Positions 1 through 7,179 of a DNA stretch of 42,491 nucleotides are shown piece by piece; position 1 is the stretch's first letter, and every line of letters starts with the position of its first letter. The stretch lies in NCBI GenBank assembly GCA_016297215.1, contig JAEDGZ010000020.1:1-42491 (forward strand). Direction: 5' to 3'. The position numbers and the translations under genes were made by a program. The stretch is from Paludibacteraceae bacterium (GTDB lineage Bacteria; Bacteroidota; Bacteroidia; Bacteroidales; Paludibacteraceae). The notes under the pieces are model-generated. The model saw only the letters and a program-made list of their open reading frames with translations, was not told where the DNA came from and made no database searches.

Positions 1-19
1 TAGGTAGCCGCCACTTTCA

Positions 20-55
20 GAGCCTTGAAGATTTCTCTTCAAGGCTCTTTGTTTT
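20..55 (+). terminator. Rho-independent terminator
   Basis: A perfect 11-bp stem (20-30 pairs with 37-47) around a 6-nt loop is followed by a T-rich run. It would end a + strand gene lying left of the window. Confidence 0.85.
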
Positions 56-57
56 CT

Positions 58-426
58 ATGCAATCTTTTGCATACATCAGCGTTACCTTCTGGATATTGG
101 CAGGCAACCGCAAGGCACGCACGGTGGAGCAGAATGGCGAGATGGTGCGCTACCGCAACCGTGAGAATGAGGTGCTGTTTATCGACCTCCGCCAGTGGGG
201 CGAATCGTTTGAGAAGAAGTATATCCAGTTCACACCGGAGCAGATAAAGCAGGTGGCGGATAATTTCCACAACTGGCAGCGTGAGGGACACGAGAATACC
301 TATCGCGATGTGCCGGAGTATTGCTATTCCGCCACACTGGGTGAGATAGAGGCGAAGGGCTGGCCGCTTGTGCCGAGTAAGTATATCGAGTTTAAAAACG
401 CTTTGGAGACTGGGAGATGGATTTGA
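58..426 (+). pseudogene. Type I restriction-modification methylase (HsdM), C-terminal remnant
   Basis: About 115 residues match the C-terminal tail of type I N6-adenine methylase subunits: a stretch like AGNRKAR, then a segment around VLFIDLRQ, then the ending DVPEYCYSATLGEIEAKGW and VPSKYI. Full HsdM proteins run to about 500 residues or more, and the SAM-binding and NPPY motifs are absent, so this is a decayed fragment. It begins directly behind a terminator hairpin and has no obvious promoter or ribosome site. No hsdS or hsdR lies next to it; the only other R-M trace in the window is the hsdS remnant near 14.9 kb. The stop and frame are clear, but the start shown is arbitrary. Confidence 0.7.
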
Positions 427-477
427 TAGTGGATAGATAGTACACAGATATATTTTTTGTACTTTTTTGCAGAAAAA

Positions 478-509
478 TTTGCGTATATCAGAAAAAAGTA
501 GTAATTTTG
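478..509 (+). promoter_or_regulatory. Bacteroidetes-type promoter for rplU-rpmA
   Basis: TTTG at 478-481, a 20-nt spacer, and TAATTTTG at 502-509 fit the Bacteroidetes -33/-7 consensus. Transcription would start near 515, leaving a leader of about 115 nt before rplU. Confidence 0.75.
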
Positions 510-510
510 C

Positions 511-606
511 ACGCTTTTTCGGGTTTAGGCTCCAACAAAGTCGCCTTAGGCAGCGTATGAGAACCCAGTTCAGCAGCGCGAAGACCTAACCAGCCGCCTG
601 ACACGA
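511..606 (+). promoter_or_regulatory. Possible structured leader of the L21-L27 transcript
   Basis: The leader between the promoter and rplU is more GC-rich than its flanks and holds short complementary stretches, for example AGGC near 526 with GCCT near 543 and GAGAACC near 559. Ribosomal protein operons often have autoregulatory leaders. I cannot match this one to a named family. Confidence 0.3.
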
Positions 607-631
607 TGTAATTAAAAATCAATTAGATACA

Positions 632-949
632 ATGTACGCAATTGTAGACATGCAGGGCCAGCAGTTCAAAGTAGAGGCCGGCAAGAAACTCTTCATCCAC
701 CGCATGGACACTGAGAAAGGTGCTGAGGTGGTGTTCGACAAAGTGCTGCTCGTGGACAACGAGGGCAACGTAACGGTAGGCGCTCCCTACGTAGCAGGCG
801 CAAAGGTAGTTTGCGAAGTGCTTGACAACGAGTGCCGCGGCGAGAAAATCTTGGTATTCCACAAGAAACGTCGCAAAGGTTACAAGAAACTGAACGGTCA
901 TCGTCAGGACTTGACCAACGTAGTGGTAAAAGACATCGTATTGGCTTAA
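632..949 (+). CDS. rplU: 50S ribosomal protein L21
   Basis: This is ribosomal protein L21, a component of the large subunit that binds 23S rRNA. The product is 105 residues, the usual length. It begins MYAIVDMQGQQFKV, the standard L21 opening, and the C-terminal half carries FHKKRRKGYKKLNGHRQ, the rRNA-binding signature region. The ATG at 632 is the only start giving this N-terminus. The gene is first in the rplU-rpmA unit behind the promoter at 478-509, and rpmA follows after 42 nt. This order is widely conserved. Expression is expected to be constitutive and growth-linked. Confidence 0.98.
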   Translation: MYAIVDMQGQQFKVEAGKKLFIHRMDTEKGAEVVFDKVLLVDNEGNVTVGAPYVAGAKVVCEVLDNECRGEKILVFHKKRRKGYKKLNGHRQDLTNVVVKDIVLA

Positions 950-991
950 TCCACAGATTGTTTAACCCATTAAAAAGAAAGAGATTAGATT

Positions 992-1255
992 ATGGCACAT
1001 AAGAAAGGTGTCGGTAGTTCTAAGAACGGCCGTGAATCAGAAAGCAAACGACTTGGTGTGAAGATCTGGGGTGGTCAATTCGCCAAAGCAGGTAATATCA
1101 TCGTGCGTCAGCGCGGAACAGTGCACAACCCGGGTGAGAACATGGGTATGGGCAGCGACCACACTTTGTATGCACTCGTGGATGGTATTGTAACCTTCCG
1201 CAAGAAACGCAACAATAAGTCGTACGTTTCCATCGAGCCCCTCGCAGAAGCGTAA
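992..1255 (+). CDS. rpmA: 50S ribosomal protein L27
   Basis: Ribosomal protein L27 lies near the peptidyl-transferase centre. The product is 87 residues and starts MAHKKGVGSSKNGRES, the canonical N-terminus. There is no long N-terminal extension before AHKKG of the kind cleaved by Prp in Firmicutes. RLGVKIWGGQFAKAGNIIVR and the GTVHNPGENMG segment are typical. It is co-transcribed with rplU, and a strong terminator follows 21 nt after the stop. Confidence 0.98.
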   Translation: MAHKKGVGSSKNGRESESKRLGVKIWGGQFAKAGNIIVRQRGTVHNPGENMGMGSDHTLYALVDGIVTFRKKRNNKSYVSIEPLAEA

Positions 1256-1276
1256 GCGGGCTTGAAACAGACAAAT

Positions 1277-1337
1277 AAGAGGTTTCAAAGGTTCAAGGGA
1301 CTATTCCTTTGGGGCTTTGAAACCTCTTGCTTTTTAT
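1277..1337 (+). terminator. Terminator of rplU-rpmA
   Basis: A 14-bp perfect stem (1277-1290 with 1315-1328) with a 24-nt apical part is followed by GCTTTTTAT. It cleanly ends the ribosomal protein unit before the repeat-filled gap upstream of serS. Confidence 0.9.
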
Positions 1338-1339
1338 AT

Positions 1340-1523
1340 TAGGATAAAAGATTAAGAACGCAGGATAAAAGACTGATTACCTTCGTCTATACTTTTATCT
1401 AAATCGAAACTATTTAGTCTTTTATCTTTCATCCTTTATCCTTTGTCCAAAGCAAGTCCTTCATCCTTCATCCAAACAAAACTATTTCGTCTTTCATCCT
1501 TTATCCTTCATCCTTTATCCTAA
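1340..1523. repeat. Intergenic word repeat, ATCCTTTATCC family
   Basis: The whole gap before serS is built from imperfect copies of short words such as ATCCTTTATCC, TTCATCC and GTCTTTTATC, plus their complements (AGGATAAAAGA) at the left end. The period is loose, about 6-11 nt. It runs to within a few bases of the serS start codon, so it forms the serS 5' leader. No conventional promoter is visible inside it. Confidence 0.75.
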
Positions 1524-1528
1524 AAGAT

Positions 1529-2896
1529 ATGTTAACCCTCAAACAAATTTACGACAACCAAGACCGTGTGATAGCCGGCTTGGAGAAGAAGCACTTCGCC
1601 GGTGCGCGCGAGGCTATCGCCGAGGTCATCGCCCTCGACGCCACCCGCAAAACCGCACAGCAGAAGAAAGACGCCGTAGCCGCCGAGATGAACAAGATTT
1701 CCAAGTCCATCGGCATGCTCATGGCGCAAGGCAAACGCGAGGAAGCCAACGCCGCCAAGGCGCAGACAGGCTCGCTCAAAGAGCAGATTGCCCTCTTCGA
1801 CAAAGAGATGGCGCAGGCGGAGGAGGCGCAGCGTAACCTGCTGCTGACCATCCCCAACGTGCCCTACGATATCGTGCCCGAAGGCACCGGTGCCGAGGAT
1901 AACCTCGCCGTCCGCATGGGCAACTGGCCCAACCAAGCCGTGCTCGACAGCCTCGCCGCAGGCAAGCCCGTGGCGCTCCGCGACTGGCCTGCCGCTGCCG
2001 ACGAAGCCATCGCCGTAGAGCGCATCGCACAAAGCGAGAAACTGCCCCACTGGGAGTTGGCGAAGAAATACAACCTTATCGATTTCGACCTCGGCGTGAA
2101 GATTTCCGGCGCAGGTTTCCCCGTCTATATCGGGCAGGGTGCACGCCTGCAACGCGCGCTCATCAACTTCTTCCTCGCCGAGGCGAACAAAGCAGGCTAC
2201 ACGGAGATTATGCCGCCGACGGTGGTCAACCAAGCCAGCGGCTACGGCACGGGGCAACTGCCCGACAAAGAGGGGCAGATGTACCACTGCGAGGTGGACG
2301 ACCTCTACCTCATCCCCACCGCCGAAGTGCCCGTAACGAACCTCTACCGCGATGAGATTATCGACGAGGCGCAACTGCCCATCAAGAACTGCGCCTACAC
2401 CGAGTGCTTCCGCCGCGAGGCTGGCTCCTACGGCAAAGACGTGCGCGGACTGAACCGCCTGCACGAGTTCAGCAAGATAGAGATTGTGCGTATCGACACA
2501 CCCGAGCACTCCGACGCGAGCCATCACGAGATGCTCGACCACGTGGAGGGGCTGCTGAAGAAACTGGAACTGCCCTATCGCGTGCTCCGTCTCTGCGGCG
2601 GCGACATGTCGTTCACGGCTGCCCTCTGCTACGACTTCGAGGTCTATTCCGAGGCGCAACATCGCTGGCTGGAAGTGTCCTCCACCTCCAACTTCGACAC
2701 CTATCAGGCGAACCGCCTGCATTGCCGCTACCGCCGCGCAGAGGACAAGAAAGTAACGCTCTGCCACACGCTCAACGGCTCTGCCCTCGCCCTGCCGCGT
2801 ATCGTGGCAGCCCTGTTGGAGAACAACCAGACGGAGGAAGGCATCCGCATCCCCGCCGCCCTCCAACCCTACTTCGGCGCAGACATGATTCGATAA
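1529..2896 (+). CDS. serS: Seryl-tRNA synthetase
   Basis: This enzyme charges tRNA-Ser with serine in the cytoplasm. The product is 455 residues, slightly longer than the E. coli enzyme. Residues 1-110 form the N-terminal tRNA-binding coiled coil, rich in Lys, Glu and Ala. The class II catalytic core follows, with motif 2 beginning FRREAGSYGKD at about residue 294, and motif 3 as NGSALALPRIVAALLENNQ near the C-terminus. The ATG at 1529 follows the repeat-filled gap directly and gives the normal MLTLKQIYDN opening. The gene sits alone behind the rpmA terminator and ends in its own strong terminator. Confidence 0.97.
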   Translation: MLTLKQIYDNQDRVIAGLEKKHFAGAREAIAEVIALDATRKTAQQKKDAVAAEMNKISKSIGMLMAQGKREEANAAKAQTGSLKEQIALFDKEMAQAEEAQRNLLLTIPNVPYDIVPEGTGAEDNLAVRMGNWPNQAVLDSLAAGKPVALRDWPAAADEAIAVERIAQSEKLPHWELAKKYNLIDFDLGVKISGAGFPVYIGQGARLQRALINFFLAEANKAGYTEIMPPTVVNQASGYGTGQLPDKEGQMYHCEVDDLYLIPTAEVPVTNLYRDEIIDEAQLPIKNCAYTECFRREAGSYGKDVRGLNRLHEFSKIEIVRIDTPEHSDASHHEMLDHVEGLLKKLELPYRVLRLCGGDMSFTAALCYDFEVYSEAQHRWLEVSSTSNFDTYQANRLHCRYRRAEDKKVTLCHTLNGSALALPRIVAALLENNQTEEGIRIPAALQPYFGADMIR

Positions 2897-2914
2897 GACC
2901 TGAGAAAAAAAGCA

Positions 2915-2957
2915 CAAGAGGCTGTCTGATAATCACAATCGGACAGCCTCTTGTTTT
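2915..2957 (+). terminator. Terminator of serS
   Basis: A 16-bp stem with one G-T pair (2915-2930 with 2938-2953) around a 7-nt loop is followed by TTTT. Confidence 0.9.
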
Positions 2958-2978
2958 GACGGCGGCACCACGACTGTG

Positions 2979-3044
2979 TCGCGGGTCTATCGCGGGTCTG
3001 TCGCGGGTCTCCCGCAGGTTGTCCGCAGGTCTCCCGCAGGTCGG
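2979..3044. repeat. Six tandem 11-bp GC-rich repeats
   Basis: Six consecutive 11-mers start at 2979, 2990, 3001, 3012, 3023 and 3034. The first three are TCGCGGGTCTN and the last three are CCGCAGGTNNN. The run sits between the serS terminator and the next promoter. Confidence 0.85.
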
Positions 3045-3100
3045 GAGTGCCAAAGAAAGAAATGTCCTTTTATGAAAAGTGAGGAGAAAATAAGGTTTTG

Positions 3101-3132
3101 TTTGCGTATTTGCAAAAATAGTAGTAACTTTG
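3101..3132 (+). promoter_or_regulatory. Bacteroidetes-type promoter
   Basis: TTTG at 3101-3104, a 20-nt spacer and TAACTTTG at 3125-3132 lie about 50 nt upstream of the ATG at 3186. Confidence 0.8.
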
Positions 3133-3185
3133 CAGGCGGTTTGTATTCGTCTTAAAACCTGACACTTAAAACCCGAAACACAGAT

Positions 3186-3698
3186 ATGGCAGAGATTATC
3201 GGATATACCATTCCGGCGTTGGTAGTGCTGGCAGCGACGTGGCTCGTGATGCACAAGTTCTACAAAGCCGAGGAGCAGAAACGCCTGTGGGAACTGAAAC
3301 GGCAATCGCAGAAAGAGATTTCGCCCATCCGCATGCGTGCCTACGAGCGGCTGTCGCTCCTGCTGGAGCGCACTACGCCCTCGCACATGCTGATGGATAT
3401 GCCCTTGCAGGAGATGACCGTATTGGAAGTGCAGCAACGCCTGCTGCGCACTATTCGACAGGAGTACGACCACAACCTCAGCCAGCAAATCTACGTGAGC
3501 GACGAGGTGTGGGACAAGATTATCCACGCCCGCGATGAGATGGGCGCCTTCGTTACCACGATGGCGGCGAACCTGCCCAAGGAGGCGACCGCGCTGGACT
3601 ATGCCAAAGCACTCATCACCGCCTACAACACCAACGGCGACACACCCAACGGCGTTGCATTGAACGCGCTCAAAGAGGAGGCGAGGAGATTGTTGTGA
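3186..3698 (+). CDS. Single-pass membrane-anchored protein of a conserved Bacteroidetes family
   Basis: The product is 170 residues. An N-terminal membrane segment (about residues 5-22, IIGYTIPALVVLAATWLVMH) is followed by a charged helical cytoplasmic part. This holds a run like IRMRAYERLSLLLERTTP, then LRTIRQEYDHNLSQQIY and a C-terminal KEEARRLL. It resembles an uncharacterised Bacteroidetes family (probably DUF7935), but no enzyme motif is visible. It has its own promoter. Its TGA overlaps the ATG of the next gene by one base, so the two are probably co-translated. Function is unknown; a small envelope-anchored scaffold would fit the architecture but is a guess. Confidence 0.75.
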   Translation: MAEIIGYTIPALVVLAATWLVMHKFYKAEEQKRLWELKRQSQKEISPIRMRAYERLSLLLERTTPSHMLMDMPLQEMTVLEVQQRLLRTIRQEYDHNLSQQIYVSDEVWDKIIHARDEMGAFVTTMAANLPKEATALDYAKALITAYNTNGDTPNGVALNALKEEARRLL

Positions 3699-4186
3699 TG
3701 AGATTGCAGCATTTCAAATATGGGCTTTTGTTGCTGGCTGGTTTGTCGGCATGGAGTTGCCGACCGGACACGGTATGCCGGCAGGATTTGGAGGCGGCGA
3801 TGGGGATGACGGTGCAGTGGACAAGCATAGACACTGCCGGCGTGGAAAGCCTCATGAACCAATGGGATAGTGTGCTGATATGGGGCGCCGATTGCGACAC
3901 CGTGCCCTACTTGGAAGTGAAGAACCAAAGCAAGTTGTGGCTGCCGCTGCGAGTGGATACCGCGGTAACGACCTACCAAATTCTTTGGCACGAGCAAATG
4001 GAATTCATTGAAATACACCATACTAACGACCGCCAATTCATCTCCAACGCCTGCGGGTGTATAGTTTATCACACGATTGACACGGTGCTTTTCGGCGGGG
4101 CGTTCATCGACTCGGTGGAGGTGATGAACACCATCGTCAGCGGCACCACGGAAGAGAACATCCTGCTATACCTTGGGGGGAATTAG
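3698..4186 (+). CDS. DUF6452-type lipoprotein
   Basis: The product is 162 residues. A lipoprotein signal (LLLLAGLSAWSC, Cys21) is followed by a beta-rich domain with an internal CGC pair. I recognise it as DUF6452-like, a Bacteroidetes family of unknown function that commonly sits directly upstream of a DUF6048 gene, as here. The ATG at 3698 overlaps the stop of the previous gene by one base; a GTG at 3695 is the alternative. The last codon and stop (AAT TAG) lie inside the first copy of the GAATTAG word repeat that fills the gap to the next gene. Confidence 0.75.
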   Translation: MRLQHFKYGLLLLAGLSAWSCRPDTVCRQDLEAAMGMTVQWTSIDTAGVESLMNQWDSVLIWGADCDTVPYLEVKNQSKLWLPLRVDTAVTTYQILWHEQMEFIEIHHTNDRQFISNACGCIVYHTIDTVLFGGAFIDSVEVMNTIVSGTTEENILLYLGGN

Positions 4187-4268
4187 GAATGAGGAATTAG
4201 GAATTAGGAATTAAGAGGGCATTATTTCTTGAAACTTGAAACCTGAAACTTGAAACTTGAAACCAGAA
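4181..4268. repeat. Intergenic word repeats, GGAATTA and TTGAAAC families
   Basis: Two families lie side by side: four to five copies of GGAATTAG/GGAATGAG (4180-4214), then four copies of TTGAAAC (4229-4262). Between them lies AAGAGGGCATT, which matches in part the GAGGGC module seen with the AATTCAT repeats near 36.4, 39.0 and 41.0 kb. Confidence 0.8.
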
Positions 4269-4994
4269 ACTTTCATATACGTCGGTTTGGTGCTTCTGCT
4301 TTGGATAGCAGGGGCGAGTGAGGTGTATGGGCAGGAGAATAAGTCGGCAAGGAGACTGAAATCGTCGGCTGTGGTGGAGCAGAAAGACACCACCGTGCAG
4401 CAAGAAGCCGCCCCAAAAGATACCATCTACAACGGCATGAGCCTGAAAGTGGACCTCTTCAACTCCGTTTTGGAGCCCGCGCGGTCGAAAGGGACGATAC
4501 AGAACTACGAGATAGCCATGAACTGGCGGCTGAAACAGCGGTTCTTCCCCACGCTGGAGTTGGGCTATGCGCAGGCAGAGACGGCGGCAGACGGCGGGAA
4601 ACACAAAGGATTGGGCGGTTTCGCCCGCGTGGGATTGGACTTGAACGTGAGCAAGAAGCATGTGCGGAGCGAGAACGTGATGTTGGTGGGCTTGCGCGTG
4701 GGAACGGCGCTGCAACGGTACGACCTTACTGAGGTGCCGCTCAACAACAACTATTGGGGTACGCAGACGATGGATTTTCGGCAGCAGTTCGGAGCCGACT
4801 GCTGGGGCGAGGTGGTGGCAGGTTGCCAAGTGCAAGTGTGGAAAGGCTTGCAGATGGGATGGTATCTGCGCTTCAAGATTCTCTTCACACGGAAAGCCCA
4901 AGACGGCGGTGTGCTACCCTACTACCTGCCGGGCTTCGGCTACCGAGACGACACGAACTGGGGGGTAAGCTACTACATCGGAGGATTTTTCTAA
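4257..4994 (+). CDS. DUF6048-type outer membrane / envelope protein
   Basis: The product is about 245 residues. A hydrophobic signal segment (FIYVGLVLLLWIAGASEVYG) precedes a beta-rich, aromatic domain ending in Y-Y-I-G-G-F-F, the kind of terminal Phe seen in outer-membrane beta-barrels. It resembles DUF6048, the usual partner of DUF6452. The start is unusual: there is no in-frame ATG before the signal peptide. The best start is a TTG at 4257 that lies within the TTGAAAC repeat, with an in-frame stop just upstream. The repeat may have replaced the original start. The family call is by pattern recognition; a small barrel is inferred. Confidence 0.72.
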   Translation: MKPETFIYVGLVLLLWIAGASEVYGQENKSARRLKSSAVVEQKDTTVQQEAAPKDTIYNGMSLKVDLFNSVLEPARSKGTIQNYEIAMNWRLKQRFFPTLELGYAQAETAADGGKHKGLGGFARVGLDLNVSKKHVRSENVMLVGLRVGTALQRYDLTEVPLNNNYWGTQTMDFRQQFGADCWGEVVAGCQVQVWKGLQMGWYLRFKILFTRKAQDGGVLPYYLPGFGYRDDTNWGVSYYIGGFF

Positions 4995-5007
4995 GAGAAA
5001 GCCATAG

Positions 5008-5060
5008 AAAACCTAGATATTCTAGAAAATCTAGAAAAACTAGAAAGTCTAGAATTTCTC
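5008..5060. repeat. Intergenic word repeat, CTAGAAA family
   Basis: Six copies of (T)CTAGAAA-like words, loosely 9-10 nt apart, fill the gap before tkt. Each contains the palindrome CTAG. The same family recurs between tkt and leuS. Confidence 0.8.
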
Positions 5061-5089
5061 GGAAAATAAGCAAACAAAACACAACCACT

Positions 5090-7099
5090 ATGCATACAAC
5101 AGACCTAATGAATCGTGCAGCGGATAACATTCGTATCTTGGCTGCGGCAATGGTAGAGAAAGCGAAAAGCGGGCACCCGGGCGGTGCGATGGGAGGTGCA
5201 GACTTCGTGAATGTGCTGTACTCCGAGTTCATGGAATACGACCCTGAGAACCCCACGTGGGAGGCACGCGACCGTTTCTTCCTCGACCCCGGACACATGT
5301 CGCCCATGCTCTATTCGCAACTCTGCTTGGCAGGGTTCTTCTCGTTGGAGGACTTGCAGCAATTGCGCCAGTGGGGTAGCGTTACTCCCGGGCACCCCGA
5401 GCGCAACATCGCCCGCGGGATAGAGAACACCAGCGGACCGCTCGGGCAGGGGCATACCTATGCCGTGGGTGCAGCCATCGCTGCCAAATGGTTCCACACG
5501 CGCTTTGGCGAGGTGCATAACCCCACGATTTATGCCTTCATCTCCGACGGCGGTATCCAAGAGGAGATTTCGCAGGGCGCAGGGCGCATAGCAGGCTACT
5601 TGGGGCTGGACAACCTCATCATGTTCTACGACTCCAACAACGTGCAACTCTCCACCGACTGCGATGCCGTTTCATCGGAGGACGTGGCTGCCAAATACCG
5701 CGCATGGAACTGGTATGTGCAGGAGATAGCGGGCAACGATCCCAATGCCATCCGCGAGGCGTTGCGCAATGCGAAAGCCGAGACGGTGCGCCCTTCGCTC
5801 ATCATCGGGCACACCACGATGGGCAAAGGCTGCCTGACAGTAGAGGGTGCGAACTTCGAGGGCAAATGCTCCACGCACGGGCAGCCGCTGAGCAAATCGG
5901 GCGCGGACTTTGCCGCTACGGTGGCTCACTTGGGCGGCGATGCAGCCAATCCGTTTGTCATCTTCCCCGAGGTGGAGGCAATGTACAAAGCGCGGGCAGA
6001 GGAACTGAAAGCAATGGCAAACGAGCGCTATGCTGCCTACTACGAGTGGAAGCAAGCAAATCCTACGCTCGCCAACGAGTACGAAGCCTATATGTCGGGC
6101 GAGACACCGTGTATCGATTGGAGCAAGATACAGCAGAAGCCGAATGCTGCCACCCGCAACGCATCGGCAACCGTGTTGGGCTATTTCGCTGAGAACGTGG
6201 GAAATATGGTGGTTTCTTCTGCCGACCTGAGCAACTCCGACAAGACGGACGGCTTCCTAAAGAAGAGCAAAGCCTTTACACCGAGCGATTTCTCCGGTGG
6301 CTTCCTGCAAGCGGGCGTGAGTGAGCTGACGATGGCTTGTGTATGTATAGGTATGGCATTGCACGGCGGTATCATCCCCGCCTGCGGCACATTCTTCGTG
6401 TTCAGCGACTATATGAAACCCGCTGTGCGTATGGCAGCATTGATGGAGGTTCCCGTTAAGTTTATATGGAGTCACGATGCGTTCCGCGTGGGCGAAGATG
6501 GTCCGACGCACGAGCCTGTGGAGCAAGAGGCACAGATACGCCTCATGGAGAAACTGCATAACCACAGCGGCAAGCCCTCTATGCTGGTGCTTCGCCCCGC
6601 CGATGCCGAGGAGACCACATGGGCATGGCGTCTGGCGATGGAGAACACCGACACGCCGACCGCGCTTATCCTCTCGCGGCAGGATATACCCAATGTGGCA
6701 GGGGCTAATGAAGCAGGGTTCCGCAAGGGTGCCTATATCGTCAGCAAGGACGAGAACCCGCAAGTGGTGCTGCTGGCATCGGGAAGCGAGGTCAGCACGC
6801 TGATGGCAGGCGCAGAACTGCTGCGCGCGGAAGGTATTCGCTTGCAGATTGTCAGTGTTCCCTCCGAAGGGCTCTTCCGTCAGCAGTCGAAGGAATACCA
6901 AGCAGAGGTGTTGCCCGCAGGCGTGAAGCGCTTCGGGCTGACCGCCGGACTGAGTTGCACGCTCGAAAGCCTTGTCGGCGAGAACGGCACCATCTGGGGG
7001 CTCAACTCCTTCGGTTTCTCTGCGCCCTACAAAGTGCTGGACGAGAAACTCGGCTTCACCGCACAGAATGTCTATGAGCAGGTGAAGAAACTAATCTAA
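5090..7099 (+). CDS. tkt: Transketolase
   Basis: This thiamine-diphosphate enzyme transfers two-carbon units in the non-oxidative pentose phosphate pathway. The product is 669 residues, the normal length. The N-terminal pyrophosphate domain starts with KAKSGHPGGAMGGAD (His29 is the conserved active-site His). ThDP motif elements follow around GGIQEEISQGAGRIAG, then the pyrimidine-binding domain with WSHDAFRVGEDGPTHEPVEQ, a hallmark transketolase segment. The ATG at 5090 is chosen because it gives the family N-terminus; an open frame runs upstream to 4754 but only as a shadow of the previous gene. The gene is bracketed on both sides by CTAGAAA word repeats. Confidence 0.96.
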   Translation: MHTTDLMNRAADNIRILAAAMVEKAKSGHPGGAMGGADFVNVLYSEFMEYDPENPTWEARDRFFLDPGHMSPMLYSQLCLAGFFSLEDLQQLRQWGSVTPGHPERNIARGIENTSGPLGQGHTYAVGAAIAAKWFHTRFGEVHNPTIYAFISDGGIQEEISQGAGRIAGYLGLDNLIMFYDSNNVQLSTDCDAVSSEDVAAKYRAWNWYVQEIAGNDPNAIREALRNAKAETVRPSLIIGHTTMGKGCLTVEGANFEGKCSTHGQPLSKSGADFAATVAHLGGDAANPFVIFPEVEAMYKARAEELKAMANERYAAYYEWKQANPTLANEYEAYMSGETPCIDWSKIQQKPNAATRNASATVLGYFAENVGNMVVSSADLSNSDKTDGFLKKSKAFTPSDFSGGFLQAGVSELTMACVCIGMALHGGIIPACGTFFVFSDYMKPAVRMAALMEVPVKFIWSHDAFRVGEDGPTHEPVEQEAQIRLMEKLHNHSGKPSMLVLRPADAEETTWAWRLAMENTDTPTALILSRQDIPNVAGANEAGFRKGAYIVSKDENPQVVLLASGSEVSTLMAGAELLRAEGIRLQIVSVPSEGLFRQQSKEYQAEVLPAGVKRFGLTAGLSCTLESLVGENGTIWGLNSFGFSAPYKVLDEKLGFTAQNVYEQVKKLI

Positions 7100-7111
7100 A
7101 CAAACTATAAA

Positions 7112-7167
7112 TACTAGAATATCTAGAAAATCCAGAATTTCTAGGAATCATAGACAAACTAGAAAAA
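7112..7167. repeat. Intergenic word repeat, CTAGAAA family (second copy)
   Basis: Five copies of (A)CTAGAAA / CTAGAAT / CTAGGAA words lie between tkt and leuS, ending 12 nt before the leuS ATG. Same family as 5008-5060. Confidence 0.8.
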
Positions 7168-7179
7168 TAAACAGCAACA

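Noticed and set aside
1532..2917. Long minus-strand frame of 461 codons opposite serS
   Set aside because: It is a shadow of serS, which has all synthetase motifs; high GC leaves the opposite strand open.
4754..5089. N-terminal extension of transketolase from 4754
   Set aside because: It overlaps the DUF6048-type gene in another frame, is basic and unlike any transketolase, and the ATG at 5090 gives the family start.
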